This document shows, piece by piece, positions 12,640-23,642 of a stretch of DNA of 64,000 bases (its first letter is position 1; every line of letters begins with the position of its first letter). The notes below the pieces were generated by a model, which was not told the origin of the DNA, did not search any database, and saw nothing but the letters and a program-made list of their open reading frames with translations. A program made the position numbers and the translations under genes. This stretch comes from Litsea cubeba (Eukaryota > Streptophyta > Magnoliopsida > Laurales > Lauraceae): positions 47,782,980 through 47,846,979 of the forward strand of contig CM022949.1 in the NCBI GenBank assembly GCA_012931725.1, written 5' to 3'.

Positions 12640-12717
12640 AATCGGCTATAAATGCCAAAATCGGCTATAAACGCCAAATCGGCTATAAACGCCAAAATCG
12701 GCTATAAATGCCAAAAA
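12640..12717 (+). repeat. Micro-array of ~19-bp units in the LTR, each with CTATAAA
   Basis: About four units of AATCGGCTATAAACGCCA type in tandem. The copy at 61397-63752 has about five at 63382-63480. Unit number varies between the two LTR copies. Confidence 0.8.
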
Positions 12718-13685
12718 AATCGCCTTTCACGGCAAACCAAGAAAATGTCTCTTTTCTTAAATATATGTGCAATGGAAAACTTGAAAGAAGTTGATTTCCT
12801 TTTTACTTGCGAAGGTTGATCTCCGGATCACCACTTGCAATTCCAAGTAAAATAGAAAATCTCGCACACCCATACCAAAAAATGTTGATGCACGCATCTG
12901 CCCCCCGGTCACGAAAGGGTCGGAACCAATAGGACTCCCACGTCCGCCGACACCCGGTAGGAACCCAGGCAGGAGCGCGGTCCATCACCCCCGGACCCTG
13001 ATTTCGGATAACGGGACTCAGTTCGACTCCAAGTCCTTCAAAGACTTCTGCCAAGAGCACGGCATCAGAAACCATTACTCCACCCCGGCATATCCACAGA
13101 GTAATGGCCAGGCAGAAATCTCTAACAAAGTGATCCTGGACGGCCTGAAGAAGCGACTGGACAAGGCAAAGGGCAGATGGACAGAGGAGCTTCCGAGCGT
13201 GCTGTGGGCATATAGAACAACTCCAAGGAGGTCCACCTCGGCAACACCTTTCTCCCTGGCCTACGGGATGGAGGCGGTCATTCCCTTGGAAATCGGCCTT
13301 CCTACCCTGAGGACAGAGCTGGTCGACCAAGGCCGAAATGAGACGAACCTGGCAATGGAGCTGGAGCTAGCAGACGAGCGACGAGAAGCAGCAGCCCTGA
13401 GACTGACCGACTATCAGCAGCGGTTAGCCAGGGCATACAATCAAAATGTCAAAGAAAGAAGGTTCACCGCGGGAGAGCTCGTTTTAAAGAAGACCCTGCC
13501 AGCTGACAAAGAACCAAACGAGGGGAAGCTTGCCTCGAACTGGCATGGCCCGTTCAGAGTAGTCTCACTAGCAGGAAAGTCAGCCTACAAGCTCGAAGAC
13601 TTGGAAGGCAAGCCGCTGCCGAGACCGTGGAATGCATCCCACTTGAAGAAATTTTATTTCTAAAGATGTAATTAATCTCAGAATC

Positions 13686-13691
13686 AATAAA
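13686..13691 (+). terminator. Poly(A)-signal-like AATAAA after pol
   Basis: AATAAA lies 23 bases after the pol stop codon. The equivalent place in element 2 reads AATGAA. It could end sense transcripts before the convergent antisense units. Confidence 0.4.
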
Positions 13692-13750
13692 AGCAGCTTT
13701 TGCCTTGTCATCAATCTGTCGTCTCTCTCTGGTAGACCCCTGCAACATAG

Positions 13751-14270
13751 GCTCTACGCCCTGGAAACGGCCTCGAGTTCTTACACTCAGCCTTTCCTAA
13801 AGCCCCGTGTTTTGAACACAATCGAGGCTCTATGCCCTGGAAATGGCCTGGAGTTCTTACACTCAGCCTTTCCTAAAGCCCCGTGTTTTGAACACAATCA
13901 AGGCTCTACGCCCTGGAAATGGCCTGGAGTTCTTACACTCAGCCTTTCCTAAAGCCCCGTGTTTTGAACACAATCGAGGCTCTACGCCCTGGAAATGGCC
14001 TGGAGTTCTTACACTCAGCCTTTCCTAAAGCCCCGTGTTTTGAACACAATCAAGGCTCTACGCCCTGGAAATGGCCTGGAGTTCCTACACTCAGCCTTTC
14101 CTAAAGCCCCCGTGTCTTGGACACACTACGGGTACATATGCCCTGGAAATGTCCTGGAGTTCCTACACTCAGCCTTTCCTAAAGCCCCCGTGTCTTGGAC
14201 ACACTTCGGGTACATACGCCCTGGAAATGGCCTGGAGTTCCTACACTCAGCCGTTTCCTAAAGTCCGGGT
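13751..14270 (+). repeat. 76-78 bp tandem array downstream of pol (Tat element 1)
   Basis: About seven units begin with TACGCCCTGGAAATGGCC. Spacing is 76 bp for the first units and 78 bp for the last two (unit starts near 14062, 14140, 14218). Units share TACACTCAGCCTTTCCTAAAG. ORFs across it are an artefact of the repeat. Element 2 has an unrelated-looking 106-bp array at the same place. Confidence 0.95.
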
Positions 14271-14640
14271 TCATAAACCCCTCACACCTCGGCGCAAGGC
14301 AGTTCGGCCAAGGTCAGATTCCTGAAATCCGGGTTCATACCCCCCTCAGAAGGCCATAGCCGCACTCACTCTCGCCTAGCCGAGTCCAGCGGAACGATGG
14401 ATCTACCCCAGCGCAAGGCAATTCGGCCAAGGTATGGATCCACCTCGGCGCAAGGCCAGCCATTTCGGCCAAAGCCAGCCATTTCGGCCAAAGTCAGTCT
14501 TCAAAAAGGAAAAGAGCTGTGCCATCACTCAAACACAGAAAAGCAGCACAAAAACACAAGTGTTCCAGAACAGTGCAAGGAAAGTAAGAAAGAACTAAAA
14601 AGCATTGTACACAGTTTGGGTGATCACAGAACAACTCCTT
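14271..14640. other. Spacer after the tandem array; no gene seen
   Basis: Contains short repeats of CTCGGCGCAAGGC / TTCGGCCAAGG type and a purine-rich stretch. It shares blocks with 60400-60640 of element 2. Confidence 0.6.
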
Positions 14641-15307
14641 TTTATTCATTGTAAACAGCTTCGTTACAAAAGTTACAGAACAGAAAGCAAAGTACAGAAA
14701 GGAGGATCACAGTCCTCTAAAAACAGAAAATAAAGAAAAGCTGGGAGACTCCGATCTTCACTCACTCCACGACGCCGGATCGTTGCCTGGAGGCTCTGAG
14801 TGATCCTGAATTTCACCGAGCTCTATAACACGCTATGGTTGGTCAGACCAAAGCGATTACAGAGCACCCCCAGTTCGGAGGCCCTGGACCCCGCTGAGCT
14901 CTTCAACACCCTCCGGTCAGTGAGACCAGCCAAGCTTGAAGAAACCCCAGGTCCAGCGGGGCCTCAATCCCGCCTTCCGTCCGGCGGTCGCGCAAGACCG
15001 TGTCGGACGAGAATGCGCCACCTTCCCCCGGTTGCGTTGCAGCGCATCCTCACTCTGTCTGGCCAGGGACGGATGGCCATGAACCCGCGTTCAGAGAGCG
15101 CGTGGTCCACGGGGAGTTCCTTCAGAGAGCGCGCAGACCTCGACGGGCTTCCCCCCTTGGAGAAAGCCGTCCACAGGCGCAAGGGCTCCCCCCGGATCGA
15201 AGATTACAGAATGTCTGTCAGACATGGTTCCTACAGCTAAGTGAATTAAGCTATCCTACTTCCATTTCTTTTCTTCTCCCATGGAGAGCTTGCCATCCCT
15301 ATTTATA
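14641..15307 (-). other. Putative short antisense transcription unit (TATA to poly(A) signal)
   Basis: On the minus strand a TATA box (TATAAATA, 15300-15307) is followed about 660 bases downstream by AATAAA (complement of 14641-14646) within a sequence that looks like a 3' UTR. Element 2 repeats both signals at 61159-61166 and 60638-60643. The best minus-strand ORF here is 72 residues (15182-14964, stretch RSLKELPVDHALSERGFMA). The related ORF in element 2 shares that core but has different ends, so coding is doubtful and a noncoding transcript is equally likely. Confidence 0.4.
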
Positions 15308-15717
15308 GGAAGAAGAAGGGCTCGGTCTCCGAAAGAAGTTATGAGGGCGAAGTCTCCCACGCGTTACTGGGGATGCACGGCTGTTGACCAACGATCCCTA
15401 TGGCGCCACGTGGAGACATCCGTCCGATTCCCTCGTCAGCCGTGCCACAATGTTTGTTGCTATTTATGGTCTCCAGAATACGGAGAATCAGCACTGACAG
15501 CTGTGAGGACCGTTTGACTCTTTCTACCTCAAGGGCCACGCCACACAGTAAAAGCATTCAATACCATTCAATGCACATCCAGAAATGAAAGAGAGACAAA
15601 TGCAAAGAGAAAATTCACGAGTAAAGAAGCCCGTCTTTCATTGATTGCAGAAAATATTTACAAGGCTGAGAGGCAAAAGCACTACAGACAAGAAGACAGA
15701 AATAAGGAGAAGCCCGG

Positions 15718-18213
15718 CTACTGTGGTTTCGGCGACTCCACTAGGTCAATCACCATGTCCGCTGGACCAGTGGATTCGGCCGAAACCGCGACCTTGCTAG
15801 GAGCGTCGCTGGCAAGAGATTCTATGACCGGAGCCTCACTTGGACCAGGGGCAGAAGAGGCCTCACCCTGAGGCACGGCAGGAGCGTTGCTGGCGACTGG
15901 GGCATCGCTCAAGACCAGGGCAGCTGAAGCGTCTTCCGGAGCAGAAACGGCTGCAGGAGCTTCAACTGGGGCGCTTTCGGCTGCAGGCACGGAGCTCGGC
16001 TCAGGAACCAGGTCCGAGTACTTCGGCAGGTCCTGATAGACGGGATGGTCTTCAGGGACCCCCGTACGCCTCAGTGCGGCCATGTATCCTTCCTCGAACA
16101 GAATGGAGGTGATCTCCTCCACCTGTTTCTCGTACAGCTCAGTGGCACGGTCCACCCCGTTCTGGAAGACGGATTGAGCCTCGGAAAGAAGAGAGGCCTT
16201 CTCCTTTTCCAGGTCGGCGTTCGCCTTCACCAGCTTCTCCCTCTCAGCGCGACCAGCCAAGACCTCCCCTCGCAACCTCGTTACCTCAGCCGTCGACTCA
16301 GACTTCGACCTGGCCAACTCCGACTCCAACTCGGAGACCCTTTTGTTCTTTGTCCAAAGCTCGCCCTTCATATGGTTGGCCCGGGACGAGAGTTCGGCGA
16401 CCTCAGTCAGAGCCGATGCCAACCGAGCGGACTCTCCAGCACTGGCCACCTTGAGCTCTTCCATTCCCTTCCGCTGCACTTCTAGCTCCTTCTTCAGCTT
16501 CTCCCGCTCGGACTCCAGACGGGTCACCCTCGACGCGTTCCTATCCCTCCTTCCTAGGATGGCTAGGAGCCTCTGCACGTTCTGCAAGGGAAAAGGGGAG
16601 GGTCAAGACAAGAACAGCCGAGCTGGGATCGCGGTCAAAACAAAAAAAACACTTACCAGGATGTCGGCCTGGATCGCTGTCAACATCAGGCTCTCGTCAT
16701 CAAACTTCTCGTGCTCCTCCATATCCCGTGGCAGAGCACAGGCCCTGGCAAGGGCCCCGATCACCTCGGCATTTCCCAGCAGTCGGTCTTCAACGCTCAG
16801 GGGTTTGCCGGGTTGTGTTTCCATTCTCGGCTTCCACGGTGCTGGGGCAGTTCGGGGCCCGGGGGCCGATCCGGACCCTTGCCCCGCCGAGATGAGAGGC
16901 TCGCGCGCTGGCCCAACAGTCGACTTGCTGACTGGCGCGCTCTTCTCGCCCCCCTTTTCGGATGGAGCTTTAGCCCCAGGGGCTCGTTCAGGAGTTTTGC
17001 CCTTCGACTGCAGATCAGCCTTCGAACTCTTCTCCCCCGCCTTGGACTTCTTCCTGGGCGGGGAACCCTCCTTCGAGCGGTCCGGCGAGCGTCGCCGGGC
17101 TCCCCCGCTCAGAGCGGGGGCAGGAGCAGAGGGAGTACCAGCGCCCACCGGACCTTAAGCAGCACGAGTACCGGTAGGCGACGGGGCCCCAGAAGACGCT
17201 GACCTCTGCCTAAACTTAGCAGCCAGGTCCTTGACAGCGGGCTCCCTCGAACTTCCCTCCATGTCCTCTCCTCGATCGGAGAAATAAGCGTCCACTATCT
17301 GCGTCAGGTCCGGCAGCTCCGGATCAGAAGTAGACGCCTCGGCACCAGACGCAGTTCGGTCGGCAACGGGATCGGTCAAGGGGACCCCGCTAAACACCGC
17401 AACTGATACGGTTGGACGGTCAGGGTGTGTCTCGTCCACCTCAGATACTCCAGTCCTGTGGTAGTGGCCGCGATACCTCGGCGCGTACCCGAGCAGCCTC
17501 CAAGCTGACCTGGTCTTGTGCCCCTTGTATCTTTCGACCTTGTCGATGTCGTCGGTGTTCCTCCTCCAACCTTCGCTGACAGCTCGGCGTCGCCTTGCAC
17601 CCGCCTCTGCTCAACAGGCAAAAGAGAGTATCAGTTCGGCATCAATGAGGTAAGCAAAGCAAAAAGGAGAAAAGCAGTGATGATTACTTGGGACTTCCCC
17701 AGGGCGACGTGGGACCGACAGCCTCCTGCTTTCACCTGGGCCGAACTCCCAGTCCCCCGAGACACAGAAGAAATCTTCCTCGGCATTCTTACTTGAATCC
17801 TCCAAGGCTAGGACGAAGCCCCTTCGCTGCGGCTTCACACGGAGATAATATCTTCCCTCCCCAGCCTTGCAGATATCATATGTATCCTCGATGTCGTGAG
17901 GGCCTAGGTTGGTCCCCAAGATCTCGTTCAGCTTCGCTGTGCCCATGATGACCTTGTAGCCATTGGGCATCAACTGGCCCGGGGCGAGGGACCAAAGGCT
18001 AAGGCAGGCCCTAAGCAGGGGATGCAGTGGAAACCTGACCCCACCCTCGATCACGGAGATCAGAGGGAACGGCATCCAGCCGCCGTGGCAGCGATACAAG
18101 GCACAGTCGGCGAGGTCCGCCGGTTTTAGGAGGACCCCCTCCGGAATGTTGAAGGCAGCCCTAAACTCGGCTAAGCCCTCATCGGAATCTACCCTGAATC
18201 TAGGGGTGCCCAT
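15718..18213 (-). pseudogene. Three-exon antisense ORF of Tat element (putative gypsy-type transposon protein, PF04195-like)
   Basis: On the minus strand, exon 1 is 18213-17688 (start MGTPRFRVDSDEGLAEFR), exon 2 is 17606-16657 and exon 3 is 16581-15718. Introns obey GT-AG (donors GTAATC and GTAAGT; acceptors GAGCAG and TTGCAG) and the phases join exactly, giving about 779 codons. The N-terminal region resembles the 'putative gypsy type transposon' domain found in antisense ORFs of plant Tat elements. The middle is Pro/Ser/Lys-rich with a basic RSKEGSPPRKKSK patch that could direct nuclear entry. The C-terminal half is a long coiled coil (heptad-rich EREKLKKELEVQRKG), ending in an Ala/Pro/Glu tail. 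One in-frame TAA at 17155-17157 interrupts exon 2. Its function is unknown. It lies between pol and the 3' LTR, the usual place. Confidence 0.82.
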
Positions 18214-18436
18214 GTCTAGAAGGGGTGACGACGAAGAAAAACCCTAGAAATCGAAAAACCCCAAGAAGAACCAGACAGAAGAACAAAGCGACTTACAGGG
18301 ACGAAGAGGCGGATCAAGAGCAGATCCGGGCGCGTTCTACGGTCGTCCTCCTCGAACAGACCTCAGGCACCAGAGCAGAAATCGAAAGTAGAGGCGAAAG
18401 CGAAAGGAATCAGAAGCGAGAAAAGGAAGGGGACGG

Positions 18437-18447
18437 CCCTATTTGTA
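18437..18447 (-). promoter_or_regulatory. TATA-like box of the antisense ORF
   Basis: The minus strand reads CTACAAATAGGG about 225 bases before the antisense ATG. It has the same shape as the LTR TATA boxes. This is inferred from position and sequence only. Confidence 0.4.
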
Positions 18448-18698
18448 GAAGGGGAACCCTCATTTGGGTACCGCCTCCGAATTCGAAGAGACACTTCAAA
18501 GCCCGTGCCCGTCCCATCAATGAGACAACGCAATTAGCGCAGAAGCTACGCGTGTAGCCGTCGACTCGCTTCCCAGTACAGACAGGTCAGAACATTTATT
18601 GCTTTAAAGAGTTGAAGCGACACCAGGCAATGATCACCGCATCCCCAGACGGATTCTTCTAGCTTTCAACCCCTAAAGGCTAGCACACTTCAGAGGTC

Positions 18699-18715
18699 AA
18701 AAGCTAGGGGGCAAT
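18699..18715 (+). promoter_or_regulatory. Polypurine tract
   Basis: AAAAGCTAGGGGGCAAT ends immediately before the 3' LTR (18716), where plus-strand synthesis is primed. This form is common in Tat elements. Confidence 0.8.
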
Positions 18716-19625
18716 TGTGTGGGGAGATTTCCAGAACCACAGGATTCAGCTAATCGCAGCCATCAGATGAGGCTAAGCACTCTCGCGTGCCATCCTCGTG
18801 CCATCCACGTGGCACCAGTCTCACTTCGGCTACCAGGACAAAGGCCTCGGCCGAACTCAAGCAACCCCGGACCGCCAGCGCCGAACTCGGCTACCCCTGT
18901 GTCCATTCCGGCACCCATCTCTGCAGAAAACTCCACCTCGGCTGAAGAAGCCGGGACAAAAGCTGAAGCAAGAGAGAACCTTCACTTGCACCCCTCATCC
19001 CCCACGTCATCAGGCACGTGGAAGAATAGGGGCGCGAGCTAGTGGGACAGATGCGACATCCAGCCGCTCACAATCTTCGCCAGATCCCTGACAGGGCGGC
19101 ATCCAGCGGCTGAGGCCACATTAGGGCAGGGCCCGAGGGCAGATCCGCTGGTACCCCTACCGCCAAAGGCGCCCAACACGATCTGGCCCAACAAGATGTG
19201 CATTAAATGCGACGTGGGCTGACCCGACGCGCATTTAATACAGAGTGGGCTGGATTGGACCGCAATTAATGCAATGTGGGCTAATCGTGACTTCCCAGTC
19301 GAATCACGGGACCCACACCACAATATCTCCCAAAGATACGTTCCAAACTCTATAAATAGAGGCTCAAACCACCATCTAAGGTACGCACAATTTCATACAC
19401 AGAGCCGTTACTCTGTCTCTCTTCTCCCTCTCCTTCCATTGTTCCAGTCCTCTCACTGACTTTGGCATCGGAGAGCCTTGCGCCGCCCAGGCCAGGGTCC
19501 TTTGATCGTTTGCTATTCTCTTTCAGGCTTTCGGACGGCTCCTAGACATTCCCAATCATCATCATCATCAGATAAGTCCTATAAGGCTCCCTCCTTATTG
19601 TGGGTCATTATTTTCTGCACCTACA
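18716..19625 (+). repeat. 3' LTR of Tat element 1
   Basis: TGTGTGGGGAG...GCACCTACA, 910 bases, with TATAAATA at 19351-19358. It differs from the 5' LTR at about 14 sites and is followed by TSD GAAAG (19626-19630). Confidence 0.95.
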
Positions 19626-19630
19626 GAAAG
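19626..19630. repeat. Target site duplication of Tat element 1 (right)
   Basis: GAAAG, identical to 4644-4648. Confidence 0.95.
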
Positions 19631-22374
19631 ATTATCATGTAAGAGTCCATACGGAATGGGTAGTAGTGATAAGATCCAATATGCTAGATAATGCGTTGAT
19701 TAGATTAGTTTTTTTTTTTAGATTTGAAAAAATCCAAAATTGCATATGCCCTAAAAAAATGGCATACGTCTAAGGGAAATGATCATGGCCTCGCACAGGT
19801 GTGCCACAACACAGATAGGGCTTTCTCCCATGTAATACGTTATTTCTCCCCATGTAATTAGGGACTTCTATTGTTCAGAGTATTGTACGAGCAAAATATG
19901 TTAAGGGATTTGTTTATGGCAGGATTAGAACTGGAATTGGGTTCAATTTTAAGAATTGGGTCAATCATCAATGGCCAATGCATTAAAGCGCTAAGTAGTT
20001 CCCAATTTTAACTTAATACTCCTCCCCATATCAAGACCACAGAGAAAATTATGTCTCCACTCAACCTAGCTTCACACAGGCACTCATAACCGCCAACTGG
20101 TTAATTGATACCACTGCACAGACAGCGTCAAATGGGTGAAGAACATAAAAAGTCAAAATAATTAAAAAAAGAATAACAATCCCAGAAAATGGTGGATAAG
20201 TAGATTAAAAAAGAAACTGGCAATTTCTATGTGGTCTCATTGAAAAAAAAAACATTAACGGTCCCAATGAATGCCACCTTTTTTTTTGGATGAACAGTCG
20301 AGATCCCCATCCGATGGGCCCCACTTGTTTAGGTTCCAAAGGAAGTGGCTGTATATATTTTTTTTGGCTTATACACAACCGTACGAAAATATGTGCATGG
20401 CTATTATGTAGGAAACTTGGAGAATGTACGTGTTTCCATTAAATAAGCATCCGTCACCAAGTTTGTTCAATTACTTTTGGTCAAATGGTGTTCAGATTGT
20501 GTGTCAAACTCTTATGAATATGAACCATCCATGGGCTCCATTCTCAATTTAGTCATTTTAATTGAAAATAACAAAAAATGGTAAAAAAATAAATCTAAGA
20601 GGACTACAATTTTTGCAAACTATAACTTATTCATAAATTTAAACTTAATATTTGTTTAAATATGATAAAAAATACATATATAAATAGAATTTAAATTTAT
20701 TGGATTGGTTTAACCAATCACTCACGTTTTTAGAAACATGGTATCTATCAATGACCTGCAATACAAAAAATGCATTAACAATTAAATCGAGAATAAAATA
20801 GATCTGATCAGAACATATACCCGAATGCAGAAGAAACTTGCGTTGGATCTCTAGAGAGTTGTTGACCTACAAGAAGAAAGAAAAATGTGAGGATAAAAAT
20901 ATAAAGAGTGGTGACGTTAAAAAAATAATAATAATAAACTATTAATAAAATATGTTTTTAACAGAAAAAAAAACATAAAGCGGCCTCTTCATCAAAATAT
21001 AATAATAAAAATAGAACTACATGAGAAAAAATAAGTAGTATTAATAAAAAAAAAAGGAATGACTGTAAAAAATAAATATAAAAAATATAAAACATAAATA
21101 TAAATAAACCAGTCTTGTCATCAAAATATTATTAAAAAAATAGAACTACATGAAAAAACATAAATAATATTACTAAAAAAGGAATGAATGTAAAAAATTT
21201 AAAAAAATACAAATCTACAAAATCAATGCGGCTGAAATACGTTGCAAGAGTATCTTATGAATCTAAGAAGAAAAAAGGGCCTAGGAGTAGCACAGGTTCC
21301 TGAAAAATGACAAAATCCTGGCCAATGTGACACAGACCTATCATGTATTTGGGCTTGACTTAGGTTCTATTTGTAGGCCTTTGGGATAGGTCAGGCCCAA
21401 TTTTCAGACACAATTCAAAAGGCCCGGCTCAACATATTGAACACAAAGGGGATTTTTTTTAAATTTTTTATGTCGTCGGTATCGCTAAGGTGTTTGACCC
21501 AATAGGAATATTCCCTTGAGTGGCGCCCGTTGAACCCACACAAACTGACACCAGGTAAATCTATGGTGGGTTTTGAACATACGCCTCATGCTACTCTACA
21601 AACTCCCAGGTGGATAACACAAAAGGGAGATAAAACCTTGAAATGGACTGATCCCTGGGCTACATCTAGTGACCAAGCTTGAAAATCAAACCCCACATGC
21701 AGCCCAATAAAAAATAACAATAACTTCATAACAAAATTCTTGGTCACATGTTATGAAAAACGATGCCATACTTCTGAAGGTTGAGAAGATGACCCATATT
21801 TATGGGAAAGGTCTAAAATGATGATGATGATGAGCCATGTTGAGTTGGCCCAAAGTGTGCCCACCAAGCTGGATTTATTCTCAGGCCTATTATGCACATC
21901 AAGATCTATGATCTAGGCCAGAAAGTTATGCACGTGCCTAGATATTTGCAAAATATTAAAGTTAAATCATATATGGCCAGGCCTGGCCTATAGTTGGGCC
22001 ATGAGTATAGCATTAGAGACTCATCTATTAAGCTAGAAAGTAGGAGGAAGAAGAAGAAGAAGAAGAGAGGAAAAAGAAAAGAAAGAAGAAGAAAGGGAGG
22101 GTGGTTCGAGTGGAGTGCAGTGAAGATGGGGGAAGAGAAAAGAAAGAGAAGAAAGAAAAAGTCCAGTGTGTTGTGTAGGGTGGCGAGAGATTGGTTCGGT
22201 GAAAGTGTACCAGGTGCAGGAAGGAGAGAAAGAGGATAAGGTGGCCAAAGGAAGAGAAGAAAAGAAAAGGAAAGAAAGAAAAGTTGATGGGTTCAGGGGG
22301 TGCGCAGGAAGGTGTGCAGTGAAGGAGGAGGAGGGAGAGAAAAAAGAGAAAGAAAGAGGATGATGAGTGCAACA
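19631..22374 (-). other. Helitron unit I interior; AT-rich, no gene
   Basis: No coding pattern. The segment 20574-20814 is repeated with few changes at 28988-29246 in Helitron unit II. From 22036 onward the plus strand is AAG/GAG-rich, and most of 22036-22163 recurs at 26348-26480 on the far side of CACTA element 1. Confidence 0.6.
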
Positions 22375-22917
22375 CACTACGTCAAAACACCTAAAAAACC
22401 ACTGTCATAGACTGTAGTTTTTTAAAAAAACCACAGTTGTAGCTGTCGTTTTTTGTGTCTCACTTTGGAGTGTAGCTTTTGAAAAACGACAGCCCTAATA
22501 TGTGGTGTTTATTTGAAACAACAACAGCCCAGGGATGTGGACAATTTTAGCTTCTGATACGACATGCATAGTCCTGTCGTTTTTTTTTAAACGATTTTGC
22601 CTCTATTTGAGATAAAAAACTATAGTCAATGGCTGTGGTTTTTTTCATTTTTCCTGAAAAAAATAAAATATTTCAAATATTAAACCGAATTAATATAAAA
22701 AAATAATCCCATTTAAACAACTCAAATAACCATATCTGTCAACCATCTAAAACTCAAACATCCACATATTAGCCATCCATACAATATCCGAATAACCATA
22801 TAATTTCATTCATCAAAAGCACAGGCATCCATATAAATATCCAAGTATCAACTAAAACCATGTCCTAAAAATCCATCATCCAACATTAACTCAAACTTAC
22901 ACCCTCAAAACATTTAC

Positions 22918-23567
22918 TTAAAAGTAAGAATAGAAAACTAATAAAGTGGTCCTAATTATAGGCCAATCAAGTACATCTCCTAACTTGCGTTCCCCGTCGA
23001 ACAAGTCAACACTCCCATCAACAATCTCATCTAACACAATCATGTAGAAACCTGCCTCCAGTGACTCCGTACCCTTTAGTCTTCCATAAGCAATTATGTT
23101 TTTCTTTGTCATGTACTGCAACTTACATGAAGATGGGCCTCTTGTGTGTGTGGTTGTTTGGTCCAAGTGTGCATAAGCACTCTGAGAACTTTGGCTCCCC
23201 TACATTACATCATTAAGAACACATTAATTTTTATTTTATCAATGTAGACATTTCATTACGTTTAAGAAGGAATCTACCATTAATATCAATTGCTTTGTAC
23301 CTGAGAGGAGCTTCCATGTTCGGTAGAAGGCCGCATTTGTGTATTTGCTTGAAACAAGGATGCAAACATCTGGTCCATCTCACGCCTTAGATCCCTAGAC
23401 TCCACTTCTAGTCGTTTTTCCAAATTATTCACTTGAGCTTGTAAGATAACTTGTGATTCATGTTCCTTTTGTAATGCTTTCTTGTAAGGATCTAAATACT
23501 TGATGGAGGTCTTTGAAACTCCGTCGCCCATGCCTTTTATGCGTCCACGATTATCACGATCAAGAAT
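22918..23567 (-). pseudogene. TNPA-like (Transposase_24 type) protein remnant in CACTA 1
   Basis: Two minus-strand exons join in phase: 23567-23301 (ILDRDNRGRIKGMGDGVSKT, then a coiled coil QAQVNNLEKRLEVESRDLRR) and 23199-22918 (GSQSSQSAYAH, then NIIAYGRLKGTESLEAGFYM). The donor is CAG/GTACAA and the acceptor TGTAG/GGG. The order GRIKG..., coiled coil, and a C-terminal segment ending near DVLDWPI matches the C-terminal half of plant En/Spm TNPA-like proteins, which bind subterminal repeats. The N-terminal half is not found, and the last exon reads into a stop at 22918 that may be a missed donor. A fragment, not a full gene. Confidence 0.6.
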
Positions 23568-23642
23568 CTGTGTAAAAAAAATCAATGTCATTAACTCAAA
23601 TGTGAATTTTAACTGGGGCTTGCATAGTACAAAAACTTCCAT

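Larger units (their letters stand above)
10686..12987 (+). mobile_element. Solo LTR (2.3 kb) of a second LTR-retrotransposon family, inserted in integrase
   Basis: It begins TGTTGACACC, ends GGTCCATCA and is flanked by CCCCC on both sides (10681-10685 and 12988-12992). Integrase coding is continuous across the join when compared with element 2. There is no internal region, so it is a solo LTR left by LTR-LTR recombination. A TATA box lies at 12108-12115, and a short array of about four AATCGGCTATAAACGCCA-like units at 12640-12717. The same LTR family is at 61397-63752. Confidence 0.93.
5630..13663 (+). pseudogene. Gag-pol polyprotein of Tat element 1 (one nonsense codon, integrase split by a solo LTR)
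   Basis: The start ATG is at 5630 (MPPKAKKGGESSR). The frame is open except for TAG at 5933-5935, where element 2 has a sense codon, and then runs to the solo LTR at 10686. Domains in order: retrotransposon Gag (about 6510-6850); knuckle-like CSFHRGNGHRTEEC (C-x2-H-x4-H-x4-C) near 7175; aspartic protease RILVDSGSSSEVL near 7610; reverse transcriptase with YIDD at 8744-8755; a first RNase H in which LAVSDHAVSSVL replaces the catalytic DAS motif; a second, archaeal-type RNase H (FVDGSSSSKRAGAG, NNEAEYEAL, FSDSQLV, HADALA) about 9640-10010 with all acidic residues; then integrase HHCC zinc finger and GLDIVGPL near 10515. After the solo LTR, integrase resumes at 12993 (ISDNGTQF, then the Glu in NGQAEISNK) and ends at 13663. 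Insert plus TSD is 2307 bases, a multiple of three, so the flanking frames still match. Confidence 0.93.
4649..19625 (+). mobile_element. Tat-lineage Ty3/gypsy LTR retrotransposon, element 1 (complete, nested insertion inside)
   Basis: Layout: 5' LTR 4649-5559, primer binding site 5562-5578, gag-pol 5630-13663 split by a solo LTR, a tandem array 13751-14270, a small antisense unit about 14641-15307, a spliced antisense ORF 18213-15718, polypurine tract, and 3' LTR 18716-19625. It is flanked by GAAAG on both sides. Comparing the two LTRs by eye gives 13 substitutions and one 1-base indel in about 910 bases (about 1.4%), so insertion was recent. Dual RNase H domains, a variable 3' region and an antisense ORF are hallmarks of the Tat lineage. 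Confidence 0.95.

Noticed and set aside
12640..12717. Regularly spaced short repeats resembling a CRISPR array
   Set aside because: Units are contiguous without unique spacers and lie in an LTR of a plant genome.
13843..14325. Overlapping short plus-strand ORFs beginning MAWSSYTQPF
   Set aside because: By-products of the 76-78 bp tandem array.
21480..21610. SINE-like sequence with a GTTCAAAAC B-box-like match on the minus strand
   Set aside because: No A box at proper spacing, no poly(A) or TSD could be identified.
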